From Batillaria attramentaria (lineage: Eukaryota > Mollusca > Gastropoda > Batillariidae), in contig JACVVK020000001.1 of NCBI GenBank assembly GCA_018292915.2, positions 5,682,501 to 5,746,500 on the forward strand: 64,000 nucleotides of DNA. Reading direction: 5' to 3'. The notes beneath the pieces were generated by a model. The model did no database searches. It was given only the letters and a program-made list of their open reading frames with translations, and was not told the DNA's origin. Made by a program: the position numbers and the translations under genes. Of this stretch, positions 10,310-22,835 are shown piece after piece (the stretch's first letter is position 1; each line of letters opens with the position of its first letter).

Positions 10310-10704
10310 AGGCGATGTCACACTAAAAACAAGTTTCCCTGCTACGGTCAAGACATTCCTACCTTACTAGACACCCTTTTCTTGTATGTAGAACTTCAAT
10401 GCGTATGAAATACCTCTGGATGGGGTTTCTGGGTAAAGTCGATGTCTCTTTTCCTTAAACATACATGTTGACTGAGCGGATACGGGAAGGTGTCACTTGA
10501 CACTCCGCACGGCGGCTTTCATTGGTTGAAACACAAAACATGTTTTCGGATTTTAGGGCAGGCTCTAAAACTGAAAACACGATCGAAACAGTGTTTTGAA
10601 AACATTGTTGTGAAGTATGTCACACGACAAAACACACTGTTTCGCAGCGAAACATCTGAAAACAATGTTTTCAAGTGTTTTTGACCTCTCGTGTGACATG
10701 GCCT
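10310..10704. mobile_element. MITE with Harbinger-type ends and TTA target-site duplication
   Basis: The left end AGGCGATGTCACAC and the reverse complement of the right end AGGCCATGTCACAC are terminal inverted repeats, flanked on both sides by TTA (10307-10309 and 10705-10707). A 3-bp TWA duplication with GGCC-like termini is typical of PIF/Harbinger-mobilised MITEs. The interior near the right end is rich in AAAACA and TGTTTT motifs in both orientations. A segment at 10419-10462 (GGATGGGGTTTCTGGGTAAA onwards) is shared with 42891-42927 beside a Harbinger transposase fragment. Confidence 0.65.
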
Positions 10705-10707
10705 TTA

Positions 10708-11146
10708 GGTACAGCCATAAAATTCACGCGTGGTTGTCATGGGTACAATGTTTATACCACATGTGGTGAATTATGGATTTTATACCATGACTTGTAATAG
10801 TGGTAGAGTGGTATAAACCTGTTTAAACCAACCTGGCAGGCCTATATATCGGAAAATATCAGCATTATCGATTCGTGCGGAAGCAGAGATGACGATCTGA
10901 TGCTCCTGGTTACACCTAACAGAATCAAATATCACACACACAACGTGGCCAAGGGAGAATGAAATCCAGACCACGAGCTTGTCGTTTGTCACACATACAA
11001 CAACGCTGTGGAAAACAGAATCAGTCGCTTGGGACACAGTACAACATCTAAAACCATTGTGGTGACTCTGGTTGGCGTATATATTGTTCTACATAATTAT
11101 GTAGAAACGTACATCGTACTTGGCAGACGTTTTTGATTGAAAACAG
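10708..11146. other. Anonymous sequence with small palindromes
   Basis: Contains the perfect palindrome TCTACATAATTATGTAGA near 11090 and repeated GGTATAAA motifs near 10757-10815. No gene or known repeat was recognised. Confidence 0.4.
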
Positions 11147-11462
11147 GGGATTTGGTCTAGTGATTAAGGCATTCGACTTGGGATCCTAAGCTGCCTGGTT
11201 CGAGTCCCCGATGGGCAGGAATATAGTGGGATTTTTTCTTTCCATATCGAGTCAAATCCATGTGCAGACTCGTTTACGGTGGCTGTCTCGCCTTCGTGTA
11301 CACATGCACGCACATACATCAAGTGTGCACGCTAAAAATCCCACGTTCATCTTTCGAAGAAGAGTAGGCTGTGGCCGGTGTCGTGGTAAACAGAAATACC
11401 ATCGCACGCACCAGGGTGAATAGCAGGGTGGAGGTTTGCACATAAAGTAGCGCTTAGCGGCA
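11147..11462 (+). mobile_element. SINE-D, tRNA-derived
   Basis: The tRNA-like head has GGATTTGGTCTAGTGATTAA (A box) and CTGGTTCGAGTCCCC (B box). The body continues through GACTCGTTTACGGTGGCTGT and TGTGCACGCTAAAAATCCCA. A second, head-only copy lies at 21190-21268 on the - strand. No target-site duplication was recognised. Confidence 0.7.
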
Positions 11463-11702
11463 GCAGGCTTTCACTGCTTCGTCCTCCAGCCCTGCGGCGC
11501 CGTGAGCATTTCAGCAGAGATGGATATGTGCTCCGGGGAGAAGTCTACCATACCGTACCATACCATACCAAAACCAACTTGACAGCCGAGCGCTGATCGG
11601 TGGCTGTTTTCAGCGATTTGGTCGTATCGACGTGCAGTCAGCACAGACATGAAAGCGTTAGGACAAAGAAAGTCATATTCTCTACTATTCGAAGCCGCAA
11701 AG

Positions 11703-11784
<82 letters not shown>

Positions 11785-11819
11785 GCACGCACGCACGCAC
11801 GCACGCACACACGCACGCA

Positions 11820-11851
<32 letters not shown>

Positions 11852-11888
11852 CGCACGCACGCACGCACACGAACACACACACACACAC

Positions 11889-11945
<57 letters not shown>

Positions 11946-11966
11946 CACACAAACACACACACAAAT
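11703..11966. repeat. Compound (CA)n/(CACG)n microsatellite, about 260 bp
   Basis: CA runs alternate with CACG/GCAC blocks, one of the longest simple-sequence arrays in the window. His-Thr and Cys-Val reading frames here are artefacts of the repeat. Confidence 0.95.
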
Positions 11967-12429
11967 GGTCGGAATGTCCAAAAGGAATTTATCTATTCAT
12001 TTGGCAAACAGCTTTAGCGCTTCGTAAGCGGCAATTTTCCCCATCAGAACGCATTACGAAAACATAGACTTTGATAGCTAGCAACGTACATCAGTAGAGT
12101 TCAGTGTTAATTCATCCCGCTCAGGCGGCTCTCTTGTCTCCAGGGGACGCTCACTGTCACAGGGCAGACCGTATAGGGACCGGGCTTTTTGTCTGGGTGG
12201 ACGGGAAAATGTATGATGACCTCCCTTGGCAGCACTTGGGCAACATGCGATGGCGGCAGATTTTTTTTTTTTTTTTTTTTACTCGGGAAATATATAGACC
12301 TTCGTGTAGGAGGGTGTTGGTAGGGGTGGGAGGTGGGTGGATCGAACACCAGTAATTTTATTTTGAAGCACTCCCTGGGTCAACGTGTGCGGCGGTCGAA
12401 CCATGCATCTGAAACGGCTCTGTATTCCC

Positions 12430-12710
12430 GGAGGCTCTAGACGTTCCCGCCTGTTCTTTTTAAGTATTATTATTATTAATAATAGTATTGTTATATTATA
12501 CCCCCGCAAGATTGGCCAGAATTCTTTTAGGGTTAAATTTAGGGGCTGAAAATGCCCCGGGTATAATAATAATAATAATAATAATAAATGGTATTTGTAG
12601 GGCGCATTTCTTTGGAATAAACTCAATGCACCAATCACTCACCGACACTCACGCACATTTTACAAACAGTGGACAGACATACACTGGTGAAACTGACTAG
12701 TTGCTGACAC
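12430..12710. repeat. AAT/ATT repeats and 3'-tail fragment
   Basis: An ATT/AAT-rich block at 12465-12490, then an AATAAT run (about 12563-12586) followed by ATTTGTAGGGCGCATTTC and ACTCAATGCACCAA. This matches, in - orientation, the 3' end of the LINE fragment at 25655-26110 (TTTGTAGAGCGC then CACTCAATGCGC). Confidence 0.55.
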
Positions 12711-12754
12711 GGGAAATTACTGGAAAGCTTTACAAAAGAGGAACGTTTTAAGGT

Positions 12755-12911
12755 AAGCAGCTTGAGGCTGGAAGTGCCCCGGATCTAAGCAGCTTGAGGC
12801 TGGAAGTGCCCCGGTTCAGTACAGCTTGAGGGTAGAAGTGCTGCGGGTGTAAGCAACTTGAGGCTGGAAGAGCCCCGGGTCAATGCAGCTTGAGGCTGGA
12901 AGAGGCCTGGG
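12755..12911. repeat. 32-bp minisatellite, 5 units (locus 1)
   Basis: The unit AAGCAGCTTGAGGCTGGAAG followed by TGCCCCGGATCT repeats at 12755, 12787, 12819, 12851 and 12883 with a few substitutions. The same unit forms a separate array at 18688-18823. Confidence 0.88.
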
Positions 12912-14798
12912 CGTCACATCGCGAGCCGTGGAGTACATCTGGTTTTTTAGTTCAACTGAGCACACCGTGGCGATGTATTTTGCCGTCATGACTGACTATA
13001 CGACTGGGATCATTTCAGCCATAGTACACGTATTGTGGCTCTTGCCCTTTTCCCGCTGTGAGTGGCTGCTTTCCTGCCAAAGCCCGACGCAGACTATTAA
13101 ATGTTATCATACTCTCCCATCCCAAATTTACCTTTGACGTCTGACTACTGTGACGGTGTTACATGGACCATCAGTAAGGGATTTACAGTAATAAGTGCTT
13201 TGAAAATAAATGGAATGAATGATAACATTAATTTAAAGATTTTCGGAGTTTTCGTTTCCCGCCATATTCTTTCCGGGGTCCCTCTGAGTACAGCCACCAA
13301 TTCTTGACTCAGTCAAGCCACCAGATCGCGATCATGATGTGAGAACTCTAAATTAGGTAAGTTTTATGAAAAACAGACAGACAGACACTGTTCGTTTAAA
13401 CTATGATATGTTTAGTTACTGATTAGCCCGGACTTGCCCAGTGAAGAATTCTCAGTTATATAATATTTATATGACTCATATACGGATACGAATTCACACG
13501 CAACGTAGACCCAACGTTGTCAGTAGACGACTCGATGTTTACGATGGGGATGATGATTACATACCGGCCGTCTCTAGCGTTACAGATGAACTTTCTAAGA
13601 AAGCCGCTAAGGGCTGTAGAGGGATCCGAAAACAAACAGAGATTTCCGGTGAAGGATCTAGTTTTCCTGCTTTTCATGGTGAGCGACTGATCTTTAACCT
13701 ATCCTAGTTGCCCGAACGCCGGCTCCGGTGTAAAAATAGCTCGGTGTGGGAGTGGCGAAAGACGACAAGACGATATTTTCTACGCACATACCTCGAGTTG
13801 ATCGGCCGGGCTAGTTCCATGTGATCTTTGCTAACGTGACGCCGGTTTACGGTTTTTGAACAGTTTCGATCGTGAGTGCGCCGGCCTGTACGCACGCCGG
13901 AAATACTCTGTCAGTCTTGATGATTAGTACCGCTCTTAACTTGATCCGAAACAATGATGTTGCGCGAACGGCCGAACATTCAAATTCTACAACTGTTGTC
14001 ACACCACCGGAGCGCTCACTGAGTGCGGTCGCTGCGTCATCGAGTACGCTTCTCAGTGCTGGCTGCGGATTACAGACGCTGTCACTGTCCAGGTGTCCAA
14101 GTGGTGTGATGGTAGATGCCACAAAACTGAACAGCTCAGAACAATCTTTGAGCATAAAAATGGCAGCACTAGCCCCTTTCATATATAATATTACACACAC
14201 AGAATAAGAATCGCGAGGCACGGTTCACGGCACGGTTGGGGGACTGAAGGGGCGGGGGGCCGGGGGACCGGGGGGGGGGGGTGTCTAATCAAATTGGACG
14301 ATCTCTTTCCGTTGCTATGCAGCAGCTTCAACAGTTATTCTTATCATTGTTATTTTTATTCAACAGCGATTCCGCTCGTCTAAAACCGTGACATTAAAAC
14401 ATGAACATAAACACATTTTCAGATTGTCGTGGCGTAATTCAAGGAGTTTTCGATTTCTAATTGATAAACGACTCGTTTCAATCTTTCTAACCGACAACTC
14501 CAACGCGGGTTTTTTTTTTCTCCGGTGCATTAGGCGCTTGGTTTCATTTTTTCCCCACTATAAGGTAAACAATCTGATTTGAAGTTATATTGGCAAACGT
14601 CTCGCGTTTACCATCTAATTTGAAATTACTTTAGATTACTTTCACATTTTACCTAGTCTTTCTTGCGAACCATTGACACCACAAGAAGAAGTTTCCACTA
14701 GTAACACGAGTATACGGGAGGTAGGAATTGATTACGTGGGTGAAATGTCATTATTTTTTATTTTTTTTGACAAAGATAATTAAATGAGATAGCTGGAC
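12912..14798. other. Anonymous sequence, one possible exon
   Basis: Mostly featureless. At 13441-13683 a + strand frame of acidic and basic composition ends at CATGGTGAGC, which would be a good splice donor. No domain was recognised and no acceptor is convincing. The stretch 13700-14220 is visibly richer in CpG than its surroundings, and a G-run occurs near 14270. Confidence 0.3.
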
Positions 14799-14938
<140 letters not shown>

Positions 14939-15416
14939 TTTCCGCCCATCCTTCCTGTGGCCTGCTGCAAAAACAGAACGCTTTCTAGCTCGGGTTTTCA
15001 GTTAAAGTGACAAATGTTATTGAAGACAGGTCCCTCAAGGAGCCCGATTCCGTCGTAAAACAGCGATTGCGGTGTGTCGTGTTACGTGACCACTGCCGCG
15101 GAAAAGTTCCAAAAACAAAATGTCAAAGGAAAACAGAAGAAATGAGGAGCCGAAGAAATGAAGTGACCGCGGTGGGAAACACATATCTGAGTTGGACTGG
15201 ATTATGCGGGTTGTTGTTAATATTTTCTTTTCTTTTCTTTTTTTGTTTGTTTGTCTGTTTGTTGTTGTTTTTGTTTTTTCTCGCACGCTGTTCACCTTTA
15301 GGGAAATCTTTTCACTTCAAGAAAAGGTCACTGAGTCAAAAGTCTTGTGATTCATGCACATGGTAGTTCTTATCCCCCCTCACTCCCCATCACTGACACC
15401 CCCTCCCCCTCCCCCA

Positions 15417-15417
<1 letters not shown>

Positions 15418-15450
<33 letters not shown>
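15418..15450. repeat. (CA)n microsatellite
   Basis: A CA run of about 30 bp following a C-rich stretch. Confidence 0.9.
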
Positions 15451-15514
15451 CCACCAAACTGTAAATGTCTGCTAAATGTGAAATTTAAATTTAAACTGTA
15501 TTGTTACTTTCCTG

Positions 15515-15780
15515 AGATAATAATAATAATAATAATTGATATTTATATAGCGCTCTATCTCACAAAGAGCTCACAGCGTTTCACAAGAAAAGAAAAACAG
15601 AACAATGCAATCACATACAAACAAGGCAGTACACCCTCACAAAACACACGAAGTATCAAACACTACAATCAGGTCCATGGTCACGATGCCGCCTCAAGGT
15701 CCCCCCCCCCCCCCCAACACACACACACACACCGGTTCAGTGAAAGAATTCATTAAAGAGATAGGTTTTTAAAGCAGAGC
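15515..15780 (-). mobile_element. LINE/SINE 3'-end remnant
   Basis: On the - strand the sequence runs AAACGCTGTGAGCTCTTTGT, AGAGCGCTATATAAAT, then ATTATT repeats. This is the shared tail arrangement seen on SINE-B and on the LINE at 61470-62287. The upstream part is too degenerate to assign, and a poly-C/CA block sits at about 15700-15731. Confidence 0.5.
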
Positions 15781-17160
15781 GGAAGGCCGAGTCGATTTAG
15801 ACCAGTCATGAATGGCGATGGTGTCAGTGTGCGCATGACGGTGTGAGTGTGTTAATGTGATTATTACTAGTGTTGCGTTTTTATTATAAAGAAGCAGACG
15901 CTGTAATCAGTTATGCTTTCATGGGATCAAAATAAAATCGTATGTCTAATGCCCCCCCCCCCCTCCCCATCCCCCCGCCTCATCTCAATCCTTTACGGGA
16001 AATCGTAATACGAAGACCAAGAAGAAGAAGAAGTCAGTCATTCTCTCTGTCCCTCCCCATCCGTATCCCTAGCCCTTTTCTTCCTATCTCTTTCTTTACA
16101 GATCTGTCCTACCATAATACTGTATTTGACGCCTCCGCTGCACATGTTTGTGTACTTATGAGCACACGTAAAAGTTTTAGACTTGTTGTGCTCGGCCTAG
16201 TGAAAACTGATTGTGAGAGTGCATATTTATATTTGTTCAAAATGAATAAAACTGTTTAAACCAAGAAGTCAGTCAAAAGTATTAGGACACGTACCTCCGT
16301 ACATGTACCTCCGCCAAATCCCCTTACCTTGACCCTCCTTGCCCTGCCACACTGTCCCCACTCCCCAGCCGTGTTGGTGCTGTTAGTGAAGTACATGTAT
16401 CAGTTAGTCTCCAGACAGAGCTACTGGGCCAGCTACGAGAGATTACACAGCGGTCACACTTCATTAGACCTCTGATTGTCGGGTCGAGCCGTGATAGCCG
16501 ACAGGCAGACCAGTAATCGTCCACATGGGACAGAAGAGCGACCAGCGCTTCGTCATCGTGAACTGACGTATCAAGATAGGCGGTCTCAAGTTCTAGACCC
16601 GGTGTGTAGGCAGTTGTTTATGCCTCCGTCGGTTCTGTAAGTTCGGCCGAAAATACTAGTCGCTTTCGTTTTGACGATATTGGGGATGCGGGGCCGGTAG
16701 TCAGGTGGTTAAGGTTGCTCATCCCTTTGTACTACCCTTTGCGCCTCCAATGTAGAGGAAAATCACTTGTGGTGTAGAACTAATTTGCGTACAAAAAAAA
16801 GTTCATAAAACTCTACTCACATGGAAGATATGATAACCAATCATCTTACGGGGAAAAAATAAATGCAACTTATACAGACTTGAAGGCACGCTTACTGACA
16901 ATTGAAGTGTCTAAATTCAGTAGTTCGGTGAGAAAAATAATCTCTAGCCTCACTATCTACGTTCTCAAAAAATCAAAGATCGTGTGTATATCCTCATGGA
17001 GTATCTGAAACCTTATCTCCCGGTGTCCTTTTCCATGTCTTTGGCAATATAGCTGTCTAAGCTGCTGTGAAATGTGTTAACAACACGCTAAAGAAGTACA
17101 ACTAACCCGACAATAGACTCAGATCTCCAGGGAACTACTTTGAGCTCAAAGCGGATGTGA
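15781..17160. other. Anonymous sequence, no feature seen
   Basis: A GGTAGTCAGGTGGTTAAGG near 16694 resembles an A box but has no B box partner. No coding region was recognised. Confidence 0.4.
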
Positions 17161-17225
17161 TAATAATAATAACATTCTGATATAGCGCAGTATCCCCAGG
17201 AAGTGATCAAAAGTTTACATAGCGC
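17161..17225 (-). repeat. Short 3'-tail fragment
   Basis: AATAATAATAACATTCTG followed by ATATAGCGCAGTATCC matches the reversed common tail (GCGCTATA then ATT repeats). Confidence 0.4.
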
Positions 17226-17696
17226 TTCGGTTCCCGTAAAGGTGACACCGTGAAAGCACCTGGTTGTTTCGTGTGTCTCATGCGGCGGAGACGTTTTTGC
17301 TGCTTACAAGTCACACACGCAGCGCACGGATATTTGCGGATGGACAAAGATGCGCGTAGTATTAGTAAATACCAGCTCTGGCAGAGATAAAACGAGAGGC
17401 GAAATCGGCGCGTGCAGTTTGGATCAGTAGCCACGGCAAGTCGCGTGTCATGTCGCCCAAAACTAAACGAATGTGACCATTCCAGCGGTAGTATGCTGCA
17501 TTTTATTTGCGAGCGATGTTCTGTTCGTAGACTGAAGCGGAACGATACATGATATTTTAGGTGCTTTATGAATCTTCAGTCCCGGGTGAGCCGGCGTCGT
17601 AATGGAACCAACTGCTCCAGCCACCACGTTTGTTTTACGACGCCTTTAAATCAAATTTCATCCTCTTTTTTCAGTCTGCATGCACTTGTGGCGTCT

Positions 17697-17719
17697 CTCT
17701 CTCTCTCTCTCTCTCTCTC
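17697..17719. repeat. (TC)n microsatellite
   Basis: A short TC run directly upstream of a SINE-A copy. Confidence 0.9.
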
Positions 17720-17732
17720 AGTCTCTGCCGCG

Positions 17733-17881
17733 GGAAGCCGGGATAGCCGAATGGTAGGGTCGTGAGTTCGGATCCCGGCGTGGGCAAGATATTTGTGCAG
17801 GCCTTTTTCTCGTTGCCTCGTCTCTGGTATCACCCATTCGTGGTGGAAAAGTACGTTAAACTCCCAACCATCCACCCACTC
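17733..17881 (+). mobile_element. SINE-A with 11-bp target-site duplication
   Basis: The head (GGGATAGCCGAATGGTAG) has lost its central portion: the anticodon-arm segment seen in other copies is deleted, leaving GGTAGGGTCGTGAGTTCGGA. The body and tail are intact, ending AACCATCCACCCAC. TCTCTGCCGCG occurs on both sides (17722-17732 and 17882-17892). Confidence 0.85.
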
Positions 17882-18107
17882 TCTCTGCCGCGTGTTTTAA
17901 AAAAATGACGGGGATGGGGGGGGGGGGGGAGGTCTGTGCTACTTTATCAGAAAAAAAGTGACTTAATTTGAACTGTAGGCCGCAGCTCCGACAGCCGAGT
18001 CAGTCCAACTGACGTATCTACAGACAAAAAGCTCGGCTGTCTGCAGTGAAAACAGCCCCGGCTTCTATCCCTGGAATTCAACCCGCTGGCTGCTGGCGCT
18101 AAAAAAT

Positions 18108-18109
<2 letters not shown>

Positions 18110-18178
<69 letters not shown>

Positions 18179-18350
18179 GTTTAACGGTGTGTTGTTTAAC
18201 GCAGTGTACATTTTGGGTGTTTTTTTTTTTTGTTTTTTTTTTTTTGGGGGGGGGGGGTGCTCCTTGTCGTCGTCGTCATCATCATCATCGTCGTCGTCGT
18301 CGTCGCCGCCATCATCATCATCATCATCATCATCATCTCTCTCTCTCTCT
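18110..18350. repeat. (GT)n, T/G runs, (GTC/ATC)n and (TC)n compound repeat
   Basis: A GT run of about 68 bp, then TTTAACG-containing short repeats, poly-T and poly-G, a trinucleotide block of GTC and ATC (about 18266-18338), and a short TC run next to a SINE-A head. Confidence 0.92.
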
Positions 18351-18515
18351 GGAGCCGGGGTGGCCGAACGGTAGAGCGTTGGACTTCTAATGCTCGGGTC
18401 GTGAGTTCGTATCCCAGCTGGGGCCAAATGTTTGTGCTGGCTTTTTCATCGTTGCCCCGTCTTTGCTATCACCCGTATGTGGTGGAAAAGGACGTTAAAC
18501 CCCCAAACACCCACT
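18351..18515 (+). mobile_element. SINE-A, full length
   Basis: A complete head (GTGGCCGAACGGTAGAGCG and GAGTTCGTATCCC), core CCAAATGTTTGTGCTGGC and tail GACGTTAAACCCCCAAACAC. It is flanked on both sides by CT repeats, which hide any target-site duplication. Confidence 0.85.
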
Positions 18516-18518
18516 CAA

Positions 18519-18525
18519 CACTCAC

Positions 18526-18557
<32 letters not shown>

Positions 18558-18582
18558 TTTTGGGGGGGGGGGGGGGTACCGT
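18519..18582. repeat. (CT)n, poly-T and poly-G tract
   Basis: Simple sequence following the SINE-A tail. Confidence 0.9.
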
Positions 18583-18687
18583 GGCAGGGGGGCACACCGT
18601 CATCTACCGGCTGGGTTACTAACATACCAGTGGCAGTGGTATTGGCAGCTGTAATACGCGGGGTGCACTCCCCAGGGTCTCAGGCTG

Positions 18688-18823
18688 AGCAGCTTGAGCC
18701 GGGCAGGAAGTGACTTGGGTCAATGGAGCTTGAGGCTAGAAGTGCCCCGGGTCTGTTATGCAGCTTGGGGCTAGGAGTGCCCCTGGTCAATGCAGCTTTT
18801 CGCTAGGAGTGCCCCGGACTCAG
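18688..18823. repeat. 32-bp minisatellite, about 4 units (locus 2)
   Basis: Units such as AATGGAGCTTGAGGCTAGAA followed by GTGCCCCGGGTC are the same family as the array at 12755-12911, but more diverged and of slightly variable length. Confidence 0.8.
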
Positions 18824-19313
18824 TCAAACAAGCCCGTCATCAGTCCGTGTTCGACCGGTGCATCTGTCTTCACCATGATAGTGGTACCGGCTCAAGTTCT
18901 GTATCACTCACTGCCACTAAGATCATCCCTCTTCTCTGGCCGCCGCAACCCTGAGTTCTATGATCAGATAATGACATACATGTGCCGAACACTCATACTT
19001 CATAAGCAGCGGGCCAGCATAGCAGCGTGTTCATTATCATCAGTTTCCAGTCGGCTAGCAGACCGGCTTTCTGGCCATACACGCAGAAACTGAAGCGTCG
19101 AGGTTAGTACGTATACTATCATAGTGTATGGAACTTTTGCCGCGTTTTTTCTTTTTCTTTTCTTTTCTTCTTCTTCTTTTTCTTCAAGTTCTTTCTCTTC
19201 AGCATACTTATAGTCATTCACGGGCCCATGTTGAGGACGAATTTCAGTGCAGATATTCTTGGTGGTTATCTGTTTTCCGTCCCCCAGCCCCTACCGTTTG
19301 AATGTGTGTTTCT
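18824..19313. other. Anonymous sequence, no feature seen
   Basis: One open frame across 18758-19093 has no recognisable domain. T/C-rich sequence lies near 19145-19200. Confidence 0.35.
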
Positions 19314-19402
19314 TGTGTCGTTCCGCTGTGTGTCGTTCCCGGCTGTGTGTCGTTCCGCTGTGTGTCGTTCCGCTGTGTGTCGTTCCGCTGTGTGTCGTTC
19401 AA
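19314..19402. repeat. 15-bp minisatellite, about 6 units
   Basis: The unit TGTGTCGTTCCGCTG is repeated head to tail, with one unit carrying a CCGG variant. Confidence 0.9.
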
Positions 19403-19704
19403 GCTTTATCACTTTAAATTGGTCTGATTGTTTGTGGAGCTACCCGGCAACGAGAAAAAAAAGTAGTTCAACTGACTAGTCAAGCGTGTACTGGCATCGC
19501 AGTTCAGCCATGTGTTATGTAATGCTGAGTGCCATTTTAACAGTTTCAAGTTTTCTATGAACTGAGTTTGTTTTCTTTTGCTGGAAATGAAATCAGACTG
19601 AGAAAATTGTAATCCAAAACGGTACTGTGAATATGAAGATGTTTACTGACTTGGTTTACGCAAATCTATCGTGAAGAATACTTTAATCGAATCACAAGCA
19701 CACG

Positions 19705-19705
<1 letters not shown>

Positions 19706-19791
<86 letters not shown>
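19706..19791. repeat. (CA)n microsatellite
   Basis: A CA run of about 84 bp. Confidence 0.95.
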
Positions 19792-20334
19792 GTACAAAGT
19801 ACACTCAAAAAGATCAGTAGTATACACGTCACAAACACAAGACAAACTTAAATTACAGCAAAAGAATTGTCCACTTTACGAATCTCAGTCCATAAGGATC
19901 CGTCTGACACCCACAATGACAAAATATTCACACCTACAAACAGATTTTTTTTTTTTTTTTTTTTTTTGCTGCCCAAACTCTTTGCCAGTTCCAGTGGTGT
20001 TCCTCCCAAGTAATGGGTGGAATCCACGGAGGGCTGGGGATTCTTTTTTAAAACGTAGTACGGTAATACTGTTCTCATTATCCAAACCCACCCCCACCCC
20101 GCCTCCCTTACGGATACCCCCCACCCCTCCCAGACTCTTACTCCCATCAGGTTCTTCAAAGTGCTTGCTTTGTTCCCCCACAGGTTCAGTTGGCGTGGAC
20201 TTATCTGTGTGAAATACGAGCTTTCGAAAGTTAAAGTGACTCAGTCTTATCCCCCTCAGTGAGGCCCGTAGTCCCAGCAATCGCCCCGCTAATGAGTAGC
20301 AAAGTACAAGACTGTTGGATCATCATTTTGGGAA

Positions 20335-20336
<2 letters not shown>

Positions 20337-20421
<85 letters not shown>
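20337..20421. repeat. (CA)n microsatellite
   Basis: A CA run of about 82 bp. Confidence 0.95.
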
Positions 20422-20422
<1 letters not shown>

Positions 20423-21084
20423 TATCAGCTAGTCGTAAAAAGCACAGGAGATGAAAGACAGTCGTGCCCTGTCTGTGCCCTCTCGGAGTAAAACAGATTT
20501 AGACCGCGCCCGATTGGTTTCCGCATCAGTCGCAAGCACGCTGAATACACTATCTTGCCCCTTAAATTCTCAGTGCTTCTTTTTTTTTTTTAAAGGACGA
20601 CTGTGAATATCCAGGTGTGTACAGAGAGCAAGTCGCTGTTTCCAGTTCAGTTTTCACCATGATGCGCAACAGGCATGCTCAATCTACCGTGTTATAAGAA
20701 ATTCCGGCTGCTTTCACACGAGAGCGCGTCGCCAGCTTCCCGGCACCACTCTTTTTTTCTTTTTTTTCTTAAATACATTTTCAGCTTGCATGCCTGGTTG
20801 GTACGTGTTCAGTTTTCCATTCCTCGGCTCGTCCCGGATGGAACGGGATTTTTAATGTGAACACTTGATATATATACGTGCGTGTACACGGAGACGCGGA
20901 AGGCGAAGTAAACGGGTCTACGCGTGAATTTCGGCTCGATTTGGAAAGGGAAAATCCCTAGCCCAGTTTCTGCCCAATCAGTCACTCACTCAGTCAATCA
21001 ATCAATGAATCAATGAATGAATGAATTAGTCAATGAATCAAATTATTTTACTGTCCTCAAGGGAAAATTCAGTTGGAATGTTCG

Positions 21085-21090
<6 letters not shown>
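20422..21090. other. Anonymous sequence, no feature seen
   Basis: Near 20990-21048 there is a tetranucleotide-like AATC/AATG repeat (CAATCAATGAATCAATGAAT). No gene was recognised. Confidence 0.4.
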
Positions 21091-21173
<83 letters not shown>

Positions 21174-21189
21174 TGCACGCACACGCACG
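21090..21189. repeat. (CA)n microsatellite with GCAC variants
   Basis: A CA run of about 77 bp, then GCACATGCACGCAC-type variants, abutting a SINE-D head. Confidence 0.95.
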
Positions 21190-21268
21190 CACGCGGGGGT
21201 TCAAACCCGTTGCCTCAGGATCCGCAGGCGGGTCGACGCCGTATCACTAGGCCAAATCCCACCGGAAG
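21190..21268 (-). mobile_element. SINE-D, tRNA-like head only
   Basis: On the - strand: GGGATTTGGCCTAGTGATAC (A box) and ACGGGTTTGAACCCC (B box), with GGATCCTGAGGCAA between, matching the head at 11150-11218. The body is replaced by the adjoining CA microsatellite. Confidence 0.65.
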
Positions 21269-21677
21269 TCTCTACGTGACATCATCTATCAAAGTCATGC
21301 CGCTAATAGTTCCTAGAAACCTAATCCATCCATGCATCATCCTATTAAAAAAAAAAAAAAAGGAAACTTTTTCTTGATGGGGGGTCGTCTGCTGTCTTGG
21401 TTTGAGCGTGGCATTGCGCCAATATAGGAATTTGTGCGTTTGAACTCGTCTCTTTCACTTAGTGGAAGCACAAAGATAGATATATATATAATGTGTCTGC
21501 AAACAGCAAAAAAAAAAAAAAAAAAAAAAATCCTTTGCCATTTTTGTTTCTGTTTGTAGTGGTGACCAGAAACCTTTTCTTCCGGCAAGCAATCAATCAA
21601 CCAATCAATCAATCAGGCAGTCAGTCAGTCAGTCAGTCGTTTCACTAACTCAAAGGGGGGGAAGTTCGTGCAATGTC

Positions 21678-21817
<140 letters not shown>

Positions 21818-21882
21818 GATGTCGTAGGTCTCTTTGCCCTTACGAATCCCCCTTATTTCCCTTATAGGCATTACAGGCACTC

Positions 21883-22060
21883 AGGGTGGGTGGGTGGGTG
21901 TTTTGCAAGTTAAACGTCCTTTTCCACCACACACGGGTGATATCAAAGACGGGGCAACGATGAGAAAGCCAGCACAAATATTTGGCCCCAGCCGGGATTC
22001 GAACTCATGACCCGAGCATTGGAAATCCAACGCTCTACCATTCGGCCACCCCGGCTCCCC
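21883..22060 (-). mobile_element. SINE-A, full length with 11-bp target-site duplication
   Basis: On the - strand: head with GGTGGCCGAATGGTAGAGCG and GAGTTCGAATCCC, core CCAAATATTTGTGCTGGC, and tail CACCCACCCACCC. TACAGGCACTC flanks it on both sides (21872-21882 and 22061-22071). Confidence 0.9.
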
Positions 22061-22303
22061 TACAGGCACTCGGTGTATGGGTGTGAAATGATGTGTGTCC
22101 CTTGTAGCCTCTGTAACCAGAGGCTGGCTGTCGTTGCTTTAGTGGTCCAGCACTATGAGACATGAGTGTTGCTCTTGATCCGGCGGTAGTGGCGTAAACT
22201 GCATCTGCAGTATTAAAGGACGAATCTCGTTGTACCACTTTAGCCCTGGTGCCCTAACTGATCCCTCACACAAGAAGGCATGACTGCTCCAGCCTTGCAT
22301 GGG

Positions 22304-22716
22304 ATGGGGGTCCAGTGGTAATAACATAACAGTAATCCTTGGATATTATGCAGGGGGTTTTACCCAATTTCTCGGCTCAGAACACACACAACGAACTGAA
22401 CACAACACGTACGCGGCGCACGTGACTGGAATCACACACATTCTCTTACGTACCGGACATTACAATCGCGTGGTGCGGGTAGTCAGCTCAACTATTTAGC
22501 TTCAGAATGTAGAATTGCATTTGTTTAGATTTTTTTCTGGGCTGGACATTTCCAAAGCAGAGGGAGGAGGAAGCCGGAGTACCAGGAAGAAACCCCCAAC
22601 TATCTGCGACATACTATTGCTAGAGGTGAAAAATCCAGTGCCAAAAGTGGGACTCGAACTCGTCCTGTCGCATTAGTAGCAGGAGTCGTTAACCACTACA
22701 CCACCAACCACCCCGA
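22304..22716 (-). mobile_element. SINE-B, near full length, diverged
   Basis: On the - strand: head (GGTGTAGTGGTTAACGACTC and CGAGTTCGAGTCCCAC), GTACTCCGGCTTCCTCCTCC, GTAATGTCCGGTACG, and a degraded ATT tail. TGCATGGG occurs near both ends (22296-22303 and 22717-22724) as a possible target-site duplication. Confidence 0.8.
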
Positions 22717-22835
22717 TGCATGGGTTTAGTACCGAGTAAGCATGATATTTCTTTGGGGCATGGAATTGGACATAACTCTCCCTACATGAATACACGTTGA
22801 AATAGGTTTAGTGAGAGGTTTAGGGTTAGGTTTAA

